NCBI GenBank assembly: GCA_031372145.1
Contig: JANMKR010000178.1
Span: 1-5,816 of the forward strand
Direction of reading: 5' to 3'
Source: CALMEC01 sp031372145
GTDB lineage: Bacteria; Actinomycetota; Thermoleophilia; Miltoncostaeales; Miltoncostaeaceae
Length of the DNA: 5,816 nucleotides
Shown piece after piece: positions 1-5,714 of this stretch. The position numbers and the translations under genes are program-made. The notes under the pieces were generated by a model. That model made no database searches, was not told where the DNA came from, and saw nothing but the letters and a program-made list of their open reading frames with translations. Each line of letters begins with the position of its first letter. Position 1 is the first letter of the stretch.

Positions 1-150
1 TGGAGCGTTGTCCTCGCCTTCGCCCATATGGTCCGATATGAACGAAGGCTGCGTCCTCGCCCTGCGGGCTTTTCACTCGCCAGACTGTCAACGCATTCCT
101 GAGACAGACCACTAGCTTCGCCGCCTCATCAGGGCACCGACGCGCCTCCA
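1..150. repeat. Structured left-edge element: 14-bp hairpin flanked by 9-bp direct repeats
   Basis: No protein family is recognisable here. GCCTTCG (16-22) and CGAAGGC (43-49) form an inverted repeat, and inside it CATAT (25-29) pairs with ATATG (36-40). Read as minus-strand RNA, the two bases between these blocks make G-U wobbles, giving a continuous 14-bp stem with a 6-nt loop. Read as plus-strand RNA they would be A-C mismatches. The 9-mer GTCCTCGCC occurs at 10-18 and again at 53-61, bracketing the hairpin. A short GCCC/GGGC hairpin (59-69) followed by TTTT (70-73) looks like a weak plus-strand terminator, and CTGTC (85-89)/GACAG (103-107) can also pair. The arrangement suggests an interspersed repeat or structured RNA cut off by the window edge. 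Copy number cannot be judged from one window. Confidence 0.4.
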
Positions 151-265
151 TCACGAGACGGCCAGCGCGAGCGCCGCTACGAGGCGCGTTTCCGCGACGA
201 AGGCCGCCCTCGGCAACGCGAGCACACGTACGATCGGTTGGATTGTTCTCATGCTCGGGTGCCGG

Positions 266-1222
266 TCAGCTGGGCCGCGCGCCCGCCACGGGCTGGTACT
301 CCAGCGCGTCGCGGTCCCAGTCACCGTGGTCGGCGGCGGCATCGTATGTGCTCTGCAGGAAGCCGAGTAGTGTCTCGTCGGGGTTCTTGGCCGCGCGCAC
401 GGCCTCGTAGGGCAGCAGGTATTGGCCGAACTCGGCGGTGTAGAACGCCGCCTCGGGGGTGACGGGGTGCTCCTGGAAGCCGTCGGGTTCGGGGTAGGCG
501 TAGGCATAGAAGGCGCCCTCCTCGCCGCCGCCGGGCCAGAAGCCGCAACTGGACAGCTCGTGGGAGTAGCCCTCGACCATGACCCAGTCGCCGCAGTTCG
601 GCGCGCCGCCGGGGTGCTGCGGCGCGCGACGGCCGGAGAAGCGGGTGCACGCCATGTCCATGGCGCCCCAGAAGAAGTGCACCGGGCTGACCTTGCCGGC
701 GTAGCGGCCGCGGAACTGCTGCATGACGCGGTCGACCTGCACAAGCTGGCGCCAGAACAGGTGCACCGCCTCGGCGTCATACGAGGCGTGCTGCTCGTCC
801 TCGGCGAACGGGATCGCCGGGTCGACCTCGTTGGGTGACGCCGTGATCCTCACGCCGATGCCCAGTTTGCCCAGCGCGGACATGACCTCCGCGTAGAAGC
901 GGGCCACGGTCTTGGGCTCCAAGGCCACCCGCGCCCGGGCTCCGGAGTCCGTGTCGATCCGCAGCTCGTGGTCGTGGAAGTCGAAGTCCGCGGAGAAGGT
1001 CCGGGTTCCGTCGGGGATCGAGCCGGTCGTCAGCCCACGCGGCGTGACGTAGAAGGTCACCTGCCACCAGTGGTTGAGCATCGGTGCACCGGCCAGCCGC
1101 AGCTTGCCGACGATCTGCAGCCACATGTGCAGCGTCTCGCGCGTTTCCGTCCACGAATCGACCCGCAACGCGGGCCAGGCGCCGCCGCCGGGCCGGGGGG
1201 TGCTGTGGCTGTCCGCGCTCAT
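266..1222 (-). CDS. DUF5996 family protein
   Basis: A 318-residue, probably soluble protein of the uncharacterised DUF5996 family; its biochemical role is unknown. Recognisable family signatures are HWWQVTFYVT followed by PRGLTTG (residues 51-67), a DFDFHDHELRI stretch (79-89), PVHFFWGAMDMACTRFSGRRAP (180-201, with H182 and the FFWG core), GYSHELSSCGFWPGG (218-232) and FYAYAYPEPDGF (238-249). Aromatic and His/Glu residues are concentrated in these blocks, which would suit a binding or catalytic pocket, but that is inference. The start at 1222 is chosen because AGGAGAG lies 8 nt upstream (1231-1237) and the family normally begins shortly before the ETLHxWxQIVGK segment (residues 29-40 here). 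An in-frame ATG at 1324 would add 34 residues unlike the family. No signal peptide or TM segment is seen. The gene appears monocistronic: its upstream neighbour ends 328 bp away. Confidence 0.92.
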   Translation of the reverse strand: MSADSHSTPRPGGGAWPALRVDSWTETRETLHMWLQIVGKLRLAGAPMLNHWWQVTFYVTPRGLTTGSIPDGTRTFSADFDFHDHELRIDTDSGARARVALEPKTVARFYAEVMSALGKLGIGVRITASPNEVDPAIPFAEDEQHASYDAEAVHLFWRQLVQVDRVMQQFRGRYAGKVSPVHFFWGAMDMACTRFSGRRAPQHPGGAPNCGDWVMVEGYSHELSSCGFWPGGGEEGAFYAYAYPEPDGFQEHPVTPEAAFYTAEFGQYLLPYEAVRAAKNPDETLLGFLQSTYDAAADHGDWDRDALEYQPVAGARPS

Positions 1223-1230
1223 CTCGTACG

Positions 1231-1237
1231 CTCTCCT
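1231..1237 (-). promoter_or_regulatory. Ribosome binding site of the DUF5996 gene
   Basis: AGGAGAG read on the minus strand lies 8 nt before the ATG at 1222. It is the strongest Shine-Dalgarno match near any candidate start of this gene and decides the start against the longer in-frame ATG at 1324. Confidence 0.75.
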
Positions 1238-1319
1238 GTCGTTCGAAGCGATGGATCCAAGCCGCCCAGACATCGTGCGGTCGGAAACGTCGGCGTGCAC
1301 GGCGCGACGGAGGATGACG

Positions 1320-1325
1320 ATCATA
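1320..1325 (-). promoter_or_regulatory. Possible -10 element for the DUF5996 gene
   Basis: TATGAT on the minus strand matches the TATAAT consensus at five of six positions and lies about 100 bp upstream of the DUF5996 start. No good -35 hexamer is found at 16-18 bp; the nearest resemblance, GTGACC, is about 21 bp away. The same bases form an ATGA overlap between the stop of a 33-codon frame and the in-frame ATG at 1324. I read that overlap as coincidental. Confidence 0.25.
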
Positions 1326-1429
1326 TCAAGGCTCGCGGATCGTTCGGGTCACTGCGCGCAGATCGACGTATTTGCTCGGCGATCTGGTCTGCGCAGCGCG
1401 CATCCTTGGCCTTGACGCGCATGCCAATT

Positions 1430-1442
1430 CCCCCACCGGGGG
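1430..1442 (-). terminator. Weak hairpin downstream of the GGDEF-EAL gene
   Basis: CCCCC and GGGGG separated by three bases form a small GC-only hairpin about 110 bp past the GGDEF-EAL stop. It is followed by AATT rather than a T-run, so it is at best a partial terminator. A second inverted repeat, GAACC/GGTTC (1529-1552), overlaps the stop codon itself and also lacks a T-run. Confidence 0.2.
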
Positions 1443-1550
1443 TGAGGTCCGCGGGTTGGGTTGCACACGCGTTCGAGGCGTTTGACGACGGCGCTCTCAT
1501 CCGCCCGCGAGCGCGCTTTGCAAGTCCCGAACCGACGGCCGGCGCCTGGT

Positions 1551-3896
1551 TCAGACGGCTGAGCGCACGCCCCGGCCGAACTCCCGCGCCTCGATCAGTG
1601 GGAGCGGTCGGGAGAAGTAGAAGCCCTGAACCAGCGTGCAGCCCATCGCCGTCAGCCATTCGGCTTGCTGGCGCGTCTCGACGCCCTCGGCGGTGACCTC
1701 GAGGCTCAGCGCGCGGCCGAGCGCGAGGACTGCCTCGACGACCGATCGGGCCGATTGCGACTCCCCGATTTCGCTCACGAACCGGCGGTCCACCTTCATT
1801 CCGTCGAGCGGCAGGGTGCTCAGGCGCACGAGCGAGGAATACCCCTTGCCGAAGTCGTCGATCTCGATGCGCACACCGAGCGCGCGGAGCCCTTCGAGCA
1901 CGCTGGTCGCGAGCTCGGGGTTCTCGGCCAAGGACGTCTCGGTCAGCTCCAACGTCAGCCGGCTCGGATCGATCCCCCGCCCGGCCAGAAGAGCGTCGAC
2001 CTGCGCGACGAAGCCCGGATGGATCAGCTGGCGGACCGAGACGTTGACGGCCATACCGATCGGCGTGCCGCCCCGGCCAGCTTCGAGCATCGCAAGATCC
2101 TCGCAGGCCCGACGCAGGACCCACTCCCCGATCGGGATGATCAACCCGGTAATCTCGGCCAGCTCGATCAGCTGCGCAACCGGAACGGCACGACCGGCGT
2201 GACGCCAGCGCAACAACGCTTCGAAACCCTGCAACTCACCGCCCGGCAGATGCACCCTGGGCTGGTAGACGACCGACAACTCGTCACGCTCGATCGCCCC
2301 GCGAAGCGCCGTCTCGAGCTCCAGCCGTTCGACCGCCCACGATCCCATGATCGGCTTGAACACGACGTAGGAGTCCCGTCCCGACTCCTTGGCGCGGTAC
2401 AGCGCGACGTCCGCGTCGCGGATCAGAGCGGCCGCGTCGGCATGCCCGTCGGCGATCGCGATTCCGAGGCTGGCACCGGCGAACATGGTGCGCCCGTCGA
2501 GCTCAAGCGGCAGGCGCATCGCGGCGAGCACCCGCTCGGCGACCTCCCGAGCATCGTCGGGCGACGCCAACCGCGGGCACATCACGACGAACTCGTCTCC
2601 TCCGATGCGCGCGACCTGGTCCTGGTCGCGCACTGCTGAGCGCAGACGCTCCGCCGTGGCCACCAGCAGACGATCGCCAATCGGATGGCCGAGGCTGTCG
2701 TTGACCACCTTGAACTGATCGAGATCCAAGAACAGGATGGCGAGCTGTTCGTCGAGCGTCCGGCTGAGCGCGATCTCGAGGTCAAGCCGCTCGATCAGCT
2801 GAGACCGGTTCGGCAACCCCGTCAGGCCGTCGTGCCACGCCTGATGGGAGAGCTCGGACTGCACGACCTTGAGGCTCGCGCGCTCGTATTCGAGATCTCG
2901 CACGAGCAGTCCGATCCGAGCGACCGCGAGCAGGCTCACCAGCCCGGCGGCGGTCGCATAGGCCGGCGCCTGGAACCGGAAACCCAGGGCCGGAGTCAGC
3001 ACGGCCAGAGACGGCGCCCCGACCATCGCGACGCTCAGCAGCGCCAACCGGCTGCGGCTGGTCGTCCGGTCGTTCCGGCGGGCCGGGTCGCAGACGCTGT
3101 CGGCGCTCCTGTGCATGCTCGCGGCCAGCAGGATGCCGTAGCAAACGATGTATCCGCCGTTGCTCCATCTCAGGATACGGTCGCTCTCGATGACCGCGGA
3201 GATGTTGTACCCGGTGTCGCTTGCGAGAAATGCCATGGCGAAGGCGGTGACGAGTCCGAGCGACGCGCGACGCCGCCCCGGTACGAGCAGCAACCCGACC
3301 ATGTCGGCCACGAGTAGCGATCCACACATCGGGTAGGCCGAAAACACGACCCGCTGCAACAAGGGTCCTTCGCTCGAGACCCCCGGGTTGACCACGAGGA
3401 ACTGCCAGATCGCGAGGCCGCTGACGACCGCGACGATGGCTGCGTCGAAGAGCAATTCGCGGGAACCGCGGCCGGAGCACGCGACGATCAGCACCGCCGC
3501 GGCGCCGAGCAGGAACGGGTAGGTCGGAAGGTAGAAGGCATCGGCGAGCGAAACGACGGTCGGCTCGCCAAGTGCGATATAGAGGATGTCGCCAACGGCG
3601 TTGAGCGCCATGCCGGTACCGAACAGCGCCCAGACGATCCGAGTGGTTCTCCTCGAACGAAGCGCCCGGACGAAGCACCCGAATGCGACGAGGGAGGCCG
3701 CGGCGATCTCGATGCCGCTGGAGAACGCGCTCCGTGGGGCCACGGCGTCGACGATCCCGAGCAATACGAAGACGGCGATCGTCACCCACGGGGCAAGCGT
3801 CCACAGGCGCGAGGCCGTGGTGTTCGTGGGAGCCGGCCGGTCGGCCCGGATCTGTGATGGCATCTGGTTCATCGTCGTGCGCGAAGGACATCCCAT
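1551..3896 (-). CDS. Membrane GGDEF-EAL protein (diguanylate cyclase / c-di-GMP phosphodiesterase)
   Basis: A 781-residue integral membrane protein predicted to control cyclic di-GMP. Residues about 36-332 contain roughly ten hydrophobic segments forming an uncharacterised sensor region. A short linker (333-351) leads to a GGDEF domain beginning at HDGLTGLPNR (355-364). The active-site GGDEF is intact (432-436), and an RxxD motif (RDQD, 423-426) sits exactly five residues before it, the classical inhibitory c-di-GMP site. The EAL domain (about 535-775) keeps EAL (559-561), N618, the ELTE motif, D680-D681, K701, AEGVE (736-740) and Q757. All the usual metal-binding and catalytic positions are present, so both activities are possible, although such hybrids often use only one. 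Residue 684 is Lys in DDFGKGYSS, where Thr, Ala or Ser is more usual. The start is uncertain: ATG 3896 has GAGG 11 nt upstream, whereas the in-frame ATG at 3947 (17 residues longer) abuts a hairpin and lacks a ribosome site. tRNA-Arg lies upstream on the same strand. Confidence 0.95.
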   Translation of the reverse strand: MGCPSRTTMNQMPSQIRADRPAPTNTTASRLWTLAPWVTIAVFVLLGIVDAVAPRSAFSSGIEIAAASLVAFGCFVRALRSRRTTRIVWALFGTGMALNAVGDILYIALGEPTVVSLADAFYLPTYPFLLGAAAVLIVACSGRGSRELLFDAAIVAVVSGLAIWQFLVVNPGVSSEGPLLQRVVFSAYPMCGSLLVADMVGLLLVPGRRRASLGLVTAFAMAFLASDTGYNISAVIESDRILRWSNGGYIVCYGILLAASMHRSADSVCDPARRNDRTTSRSRLALLSVAMVGAPSLAVLTPALGFRFQAPAYATAAGLVSLLAVARIGLLVRDLEYERASLKVVQSELSHQAWHDGLTGLPNRSQLIERLDLEIALSRTLDEQLAILFLDLDQFKVVNDSLGHPIGDRLLVATAERLRSAVRDQDQVARIGGDEFVVMCPRLASPDDAREVAERVLAAMRLPLELDGRTMFAGASLGIAIADGHADAAALIRDADVALYRAKESGRDSYVVFKPIMGSWAVERLELETALRGAIERDELSVVYQPRVHLPGGELQGFEALLRWRHAGRAVPVAQLIELAEITGLIIPIGEWVLRRACEDLAMLEAGRGGTPIGMAVNVSVRQLIHPGFVAQVDALLAGRGIDPSRLTLELTETSLAENPELATSVLEGLRALGVRIEIDDFGKGYSSLVRLSTLPLDGMKVDRRFVSEIGESQSARSVVEAVLALGRALSLEVTAEGVETRQQAEWLTAMGCTLVQGFYFSRPLPLIEAREFGRGVRSAV

Positions 3897-3950
3897 CCGG
3901 GTGCCATCCTCACTAACATCGGCGCACGCCGTTGCGGGCTTGAGCATTCT

Positions 3951-3991
3951 GCAGGCTCGCTTGGCCTGCGAGACACGACGTACGGCGTGTC
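3951..3991 (-). terminator. Tandem hairpins downstream of tRNA-Arg
   Basis: Two perfect 6-bp inverted repeats follow the 3' end of tRNA-Arg on the minus strand. GACACG (3972-3977) pairs with CGTGTC (3986-3991) around an 8-nt loop, and GCAGGC (3951-3956) pairs with GCCTGC (3964-3969) around a 7-nt loop. Neither is followed by a T-run. They could slow or end transcription of the tRNA, mark RNA 3' processing, or fold in the leader of the GGDEF-EAL mRNA. The second hairpin would block ribosome access to an ATG at 3947. Confidence 0.4.
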
Positions 3992-4001
3992 GTCGCTCGA
4001 A

Positions 4002-4075
4002 CGCGCCAGACAGGATTCGAACCTGTGACCTTCGGTTTCGTAGACCGACGCTCTATCCGACTGAGCTACTGGCGC
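4002..4075 (-). tRNA. tRNA-Arg (anticodon ACG)
   Basis: A complete 74-nt cloverleaf on the minus strand. The 7-bp acceptor stem is GCGCCAG (from 4075) with CTGGCGC (4003-4009), and the discriminator is G (4002). The D stem is GCTC/GAGC. The anticodon stem TCGGT/ACCGA encloses the loop CTACGAA, giving anticodon ACG (4039-4041), whose A34 is normally converted to inosine to read CGU, CGC and CGA. The T stem ACAGG/CCTGT encloses TTCGAAT. CCA is not encoded, so it must be added by the nucleotidyltransferase. Confidence 0.97.
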
Positions 4076-4084
4076 AACTGAGGG

Positions 4085-4093
4085 AGCCTACCA
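4085..4093 (-). promoter_or_regulatory. Candidate extended -10 promoter of tRNA-Arg
   Basis: TGGTAGGCT on the minus strand fits the extended -10 pattern TGnTAnnnT and lies 9 nt before the mature tRNA 5' end, a suitable distance for a short precursor leader. The corresponding -35 region has no good hexamer and is occupied by the CCTTCAC direct repeats. Confidence 0.4.
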
Positions 4094-4100
4094 GAGGCGT

Positions 4101-4129
4101 CCTTCACGCTTCCTTCACACGAACTTCGC
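4101..4129. promoter_or_regulatory. 11-bp-period direct repeats, candidate operator
   Basis: CCTTCAC occurs at 4101-4107 and 4112-4118, separated by 4 bp, and a degraded third copy, ACTTCGC (5 of 7 matches), falls exactly one period later at 4123-4129. Seven-base half-sites at 11-bp spacing place binding on one face of the helix and are typical of OmpR/PhoB-type response regulators; known actinobacterial PhoP sites use TTCAC-like units. The array lies between tRNA-Arg and the divergent small membrane gene and overlaps the likely -35 region of the tRNA promoter. The binding protein is inferred, not shown. Confidence 0.35.
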
Positions 4130-4183
4130 CGAAAGGGTCATGTGGGAGGGTCAACCTGCCGAAGAAGAAGGACCACACCCTTT

Positions 4184-4187
4184 GGAG
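4184..4187 (+). promoter_or_regulatory. Ribosome binding site deciding a GTG start
   Basis: GGAG, inside the purine run GGAGAGAGAG, lies 7 nt before the GTG at 4195. It fixes the start of the small membrane protein. The longer upstream frame would run through the antisense of the tRNA-Arg gene and is not credible. Confidence 0.65.
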
Positions 4188-4194
4188 AGAGAGC

Positions 4195-4506
4195 GTGGAA
4201 GCAGTACTTGCAGTCATCGTCGGGGTTGCGTTCGGATCGGCTCTCGCAGCGTCCGTGGCGTTCCCCCTTCGCCGCTGGCGGCGCAACCGTCAGTCCGAGC
4301 GGCCCGAACGCACCCGACGAATTCCTCTCCAGACGGCCGATCAGCGACACCGCGCCGGCATCATCGCCGCCACGTTCGCGCTCGCCGCAACCGTCGCCCA
4401 GTTCGCGGGTTGGTCGCTCATCGCCGGGTACATGATTCTGGCGACCGTGTTCCTGTGCGTGCAGGCAGCGACCTCGGCACTTGTCGAGCGCAGCCACCGC
4501 TCGTAG
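4195..4506 (+). CDS. Small membrane protein of unknown function
   Basis: A 103-residue protein that I do not recognise as any named family. Hydrophobic segments lie at about residues 3-25, 55-72 and 75-97, giving three likely membrane passes. Between the first and second is a strongly basic stretch (26-42, rich in Arg, including RRWRRNR), which should face the cytoplasm. There are no clustered Cys, His or acidic residues suggesting catalysis; the single Cys is in the last segment. Translation starts at GTG with a good ribosome binding site 7 nt upstream. It is divergent from tRNA-Arg and convergent with the M50 protease gene, whose stop lies 18 bp beyond its own. The length, three clean TM segments and strong ribosome site argue for a real gene. 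Confidence 0.75.
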   Translation: MEAVLAVIVGVAFGSALAASVAFPLRRWRRNRQSERPERTRRIPLQTADQRHRAGIIAATFALAATVAQFAGWSLIAGYMILATVFLCVQAATSALVERSHRS

Positions 4507-4524
4507 CCGAGCGAACCACGACGA

Positions 4525-5514
4525 CTAGATCAGGCGGACGTTGCCGATGAACCGGCCGAGATCGGCGAGGTTCGGATCGACCCCCATTGCGGACACTCCT
4601 GCGTCGGCGATCTGGAACAGGAACTGACCGAAGCCGGTGCTGACCATCAGCACCAAGAGGATGATGACCGCATACCTCGCGACGGGGGCGACCGCCGCCC
4701 GCACCCCGTAGGGCAGGTACGGCTCGACGATCCCGTAACCGTCGAGCCCGGGAACCGGAAGCAGGTTGAGTGCGGCGGTCGCGAATTCGAGCCATCCCAG
4801 GTAGGCGAACGATGCTTCGAGCCCGGGTGACCCGTCGAACACGCCGGCCCCCACCAAACCGATGCAGACGACGCCGAACACGAGGTTGACCACGGGGCCT
4901 GCCAGCGACACGAGTGAGCGCCGGTGGTGTGACCGGATGTTGCCGTGGTCAATCCACACCGCGCCGCCCGGGAGGCCGATCCCGCCGAGGATCAGGAACG
5001 CGATGGGAATCGCAACCGAGAAGATCGGGTCGGCGTACTTACGTGGATCGAGCGTCAGGTAACCCCGACTCAGGACGGAGTAGTCGCCGCTCTTGTACGC
5101 CACGATCGCGTGCGCCCATTCGTGGATGCACAACGACACCACCCATCCGGAGACGACGAGCAGGAACGATGCGATCTTGAGGCGACTGTCGGCGTCGACC
5201 AGGAGCACGCCCCCTTCGGCGACCGTGGTCAGTCGCAGTTGGGCGACGACGACACACATCGCGACGAAGAATCCCGTGATGACCCAAAAAAGCCACCCGG
5301 GTCGGCGCAGATTGCGCTGATGTGCGGTCAGCTCGCGCGCCACTCCGGACGGTGCTTTGGCCTGCCCTTTGACGCACCCGACGCAGTGGCGTCCCACCGA
5401 CGCCTGCACCAGACAGTCAGGGCAGGCGGGCCGCTCGCACCTGGTGCACGAGAGGAGTGTGGGCACGTTCGGGTGGAACGTGCAGCGTGGGGTGTCGGCC
5501 GGGAAGTCGCTCAT
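4525..5514 (-). CDS. Zinc-finger-containing M50 (site-2-protease-like) membrane metallopeptidase
   Basis: A 329-residue intramembrane zinc protease of the M50/S2P class, expected to cut membrane proteins within or near the bilayer. The N-terminal segment (11-47) has C11, H14, C23, C26, C31, C34, H43, C44 and C47, a B-box-like zinc finger of the type often found at the start of actinobacterial rhomboid proteases. A TM segment follows (74-93). The next one (about 114-130) runs into the catalytic HEWAH (131-135), with E132 as the predicted base. The GYLTLDPRKYADPI region (151-164) resembles other M50 proteases. SLAGPVVN (203-210) and NLLPVPGLDG (250-259), with D258 as third zinc ligand, complete the active site. 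A last TM is at about 276-303. There is no PDZ domain, unlike RseP-type enzymes. The ATG at 5514 has no clear Shine-Dalgarno sequence, but the zinc finger starts at residue 11, so a later start is excluded. tRNA-Ser(GCT) ends 47 bp upstream on the same strand. The substrate is unknown. Confidence 0.93.
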   Translation of the reverse strand: MSDFPADTPRCTFHPNVPTLLSCTRCERPACPDCLVQASVGRHCVGCVKGQAKAPSGVARELTAHQRNLRRPGWLFWVITGFFVAMCVVVAQLRLTTVAEGGVLLVDADSRLKIASFLLVVSGWVVSLCIHEWAHAIVAYKSGDYSVLSRGYLTLDPRKYADPIFSVAIPIAFLILGGIGLPGGAVWIDHGNIRSHHRRSLVSLAGPVVNLVFGVVCIGLVGAGVFDGSPGLEASFAYLGWLEFATAALNLLPVPGLDGYGIVEPYLPYGVRAAVAPVARYAVIILLVLMVSTGFGQFLFQIADAGVSAMGVDPNLADLGRFIGNVRLI

Positions 5515-5561
5515 CGTCGGGGTGGAGCGCGTTTCGTGCGGCCGTCCTGGCCGGGGTCGAG

Positions 5562-5650
5562 CGGAGAGGGAGGGATTCGAACCCTCGATCCGGTTAAACC
5601 CGGATACCCACTTAGCAGGCGGGCGCTTTCAGCCTCTCAGCCACCTCTCC
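5562..5650 (-). tRNA. tRNA-Ser (anticodon GCT)
   Basis: An 89-nt class II tRNA on the minus strand. The acceptor GGAGAGG (from 5650) pairs with CCTCTCC (5563-5569), and the discriminator is G (5562), as usual for serine tRNAs. The anticodon stem CCCGC/GTGGG, with one G-U pair, encloses CTGCTAA, giving GCT (5614-5616), which reads AGC and AGU. The long variable arm ATCCGGG/CCCGGAT closes on a TTTAA loop. The T arm is GAGGG-TTCGAAT-CCCTC. CCA is not encoded. The M50 gene begins 47 bp downstream with no T-rich terminator between; only a 5-bp CGGCC/GGCCG hairpin is present. Confidence 0.97.
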
Positions 5651-5662
5651 GTGTATGTCACT

Positions 5663-5668
5663 ATCGTA
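5663..5668 (-). promoter_or_regulatory. Candidate -10 box of tRNA-Ser(GCT)
   Basis: TACGAT on the minus strand matches TATAAT at four of six positions and ends 12 nt before the mature tRNA 5' end. No convincing -35 is seen. The 64-bp gap 5651-5714 must carry the promoters of both divergent serine tRNAs, but no plausible plus-strand -10 could be picked out with confidence. Confidence 0.3.
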
Positions 5669-5714
5669 CCGACTCCCCGCCCGTATCGGCGCGGAGCCGC
5701 GTTCAGTTGACCCC

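Larger units (their letters stand above)
1223..1550. other. Non-coding gap between the DUF5996 and GGDEF-EAL genes
   Basis: No recognisable gene lies in this 328-bp gap between two minus-strand genes. It contains two hairpin-capable segments near the end of the GGDEF-EAL gene, a possible -10 box (1320-1325) and the DUF5996 ribosome binding site. A minus-strand frame of 33 codons (1422 down to 1321, beginning MRVKAKDARC) is open, but only a G-rich run stands in for a Shine-Dalgarno sequence and its later codons drift to A/T third positions. It is not called as a gene. Confidence 0.5.

Noticed and set aside
1..151. Minus-strand frame starting at ATG 151 (TGATG overlap with the frame before it) and open to the window edge
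   Set aside because: No ribosome site, mixed codon use, no recognisable family, and it runs through the strong inverted repeat. It is more likely chance in a structured non-coding element.
151..252. 33-codon minus-strand frame just after the DUF5996 stop, ending in an Ala/Leu-rich tail
   Set aside because: No Shine-Dalgarno sequence, very short, and no resemblance to a known small protein.
1321..1422. 33-codon minus-strand frame whose stop overlaps an ATG (ATGA) in frame with the DUF5996 gene
   Set aside because: The overlap suggested translational coupling, but the family signature and the AGGAGAG site place the DUF5996 start at 1222. The ATGA bases fit a -10 box equally well.
1665..2639. 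Long plus-strand frame antisense to the GGDEF-EAL gene
   Set aside because: A GC-rich shadow of a gene with intact catalytic motifs on the other strand; it has no domain of its own.
3586..4194. Long plus-strand frame leading into the small membrane gene, with a segment reading PDRIRTCDLRFRRPTLYPTE
   Set aside because: That peptide is the familiar artefact of translating the antisense of a tRNA-Arg gene. The frame also overlaps the GGDEF-EAL gene. Only the part from the GTG at 4195 is kept.
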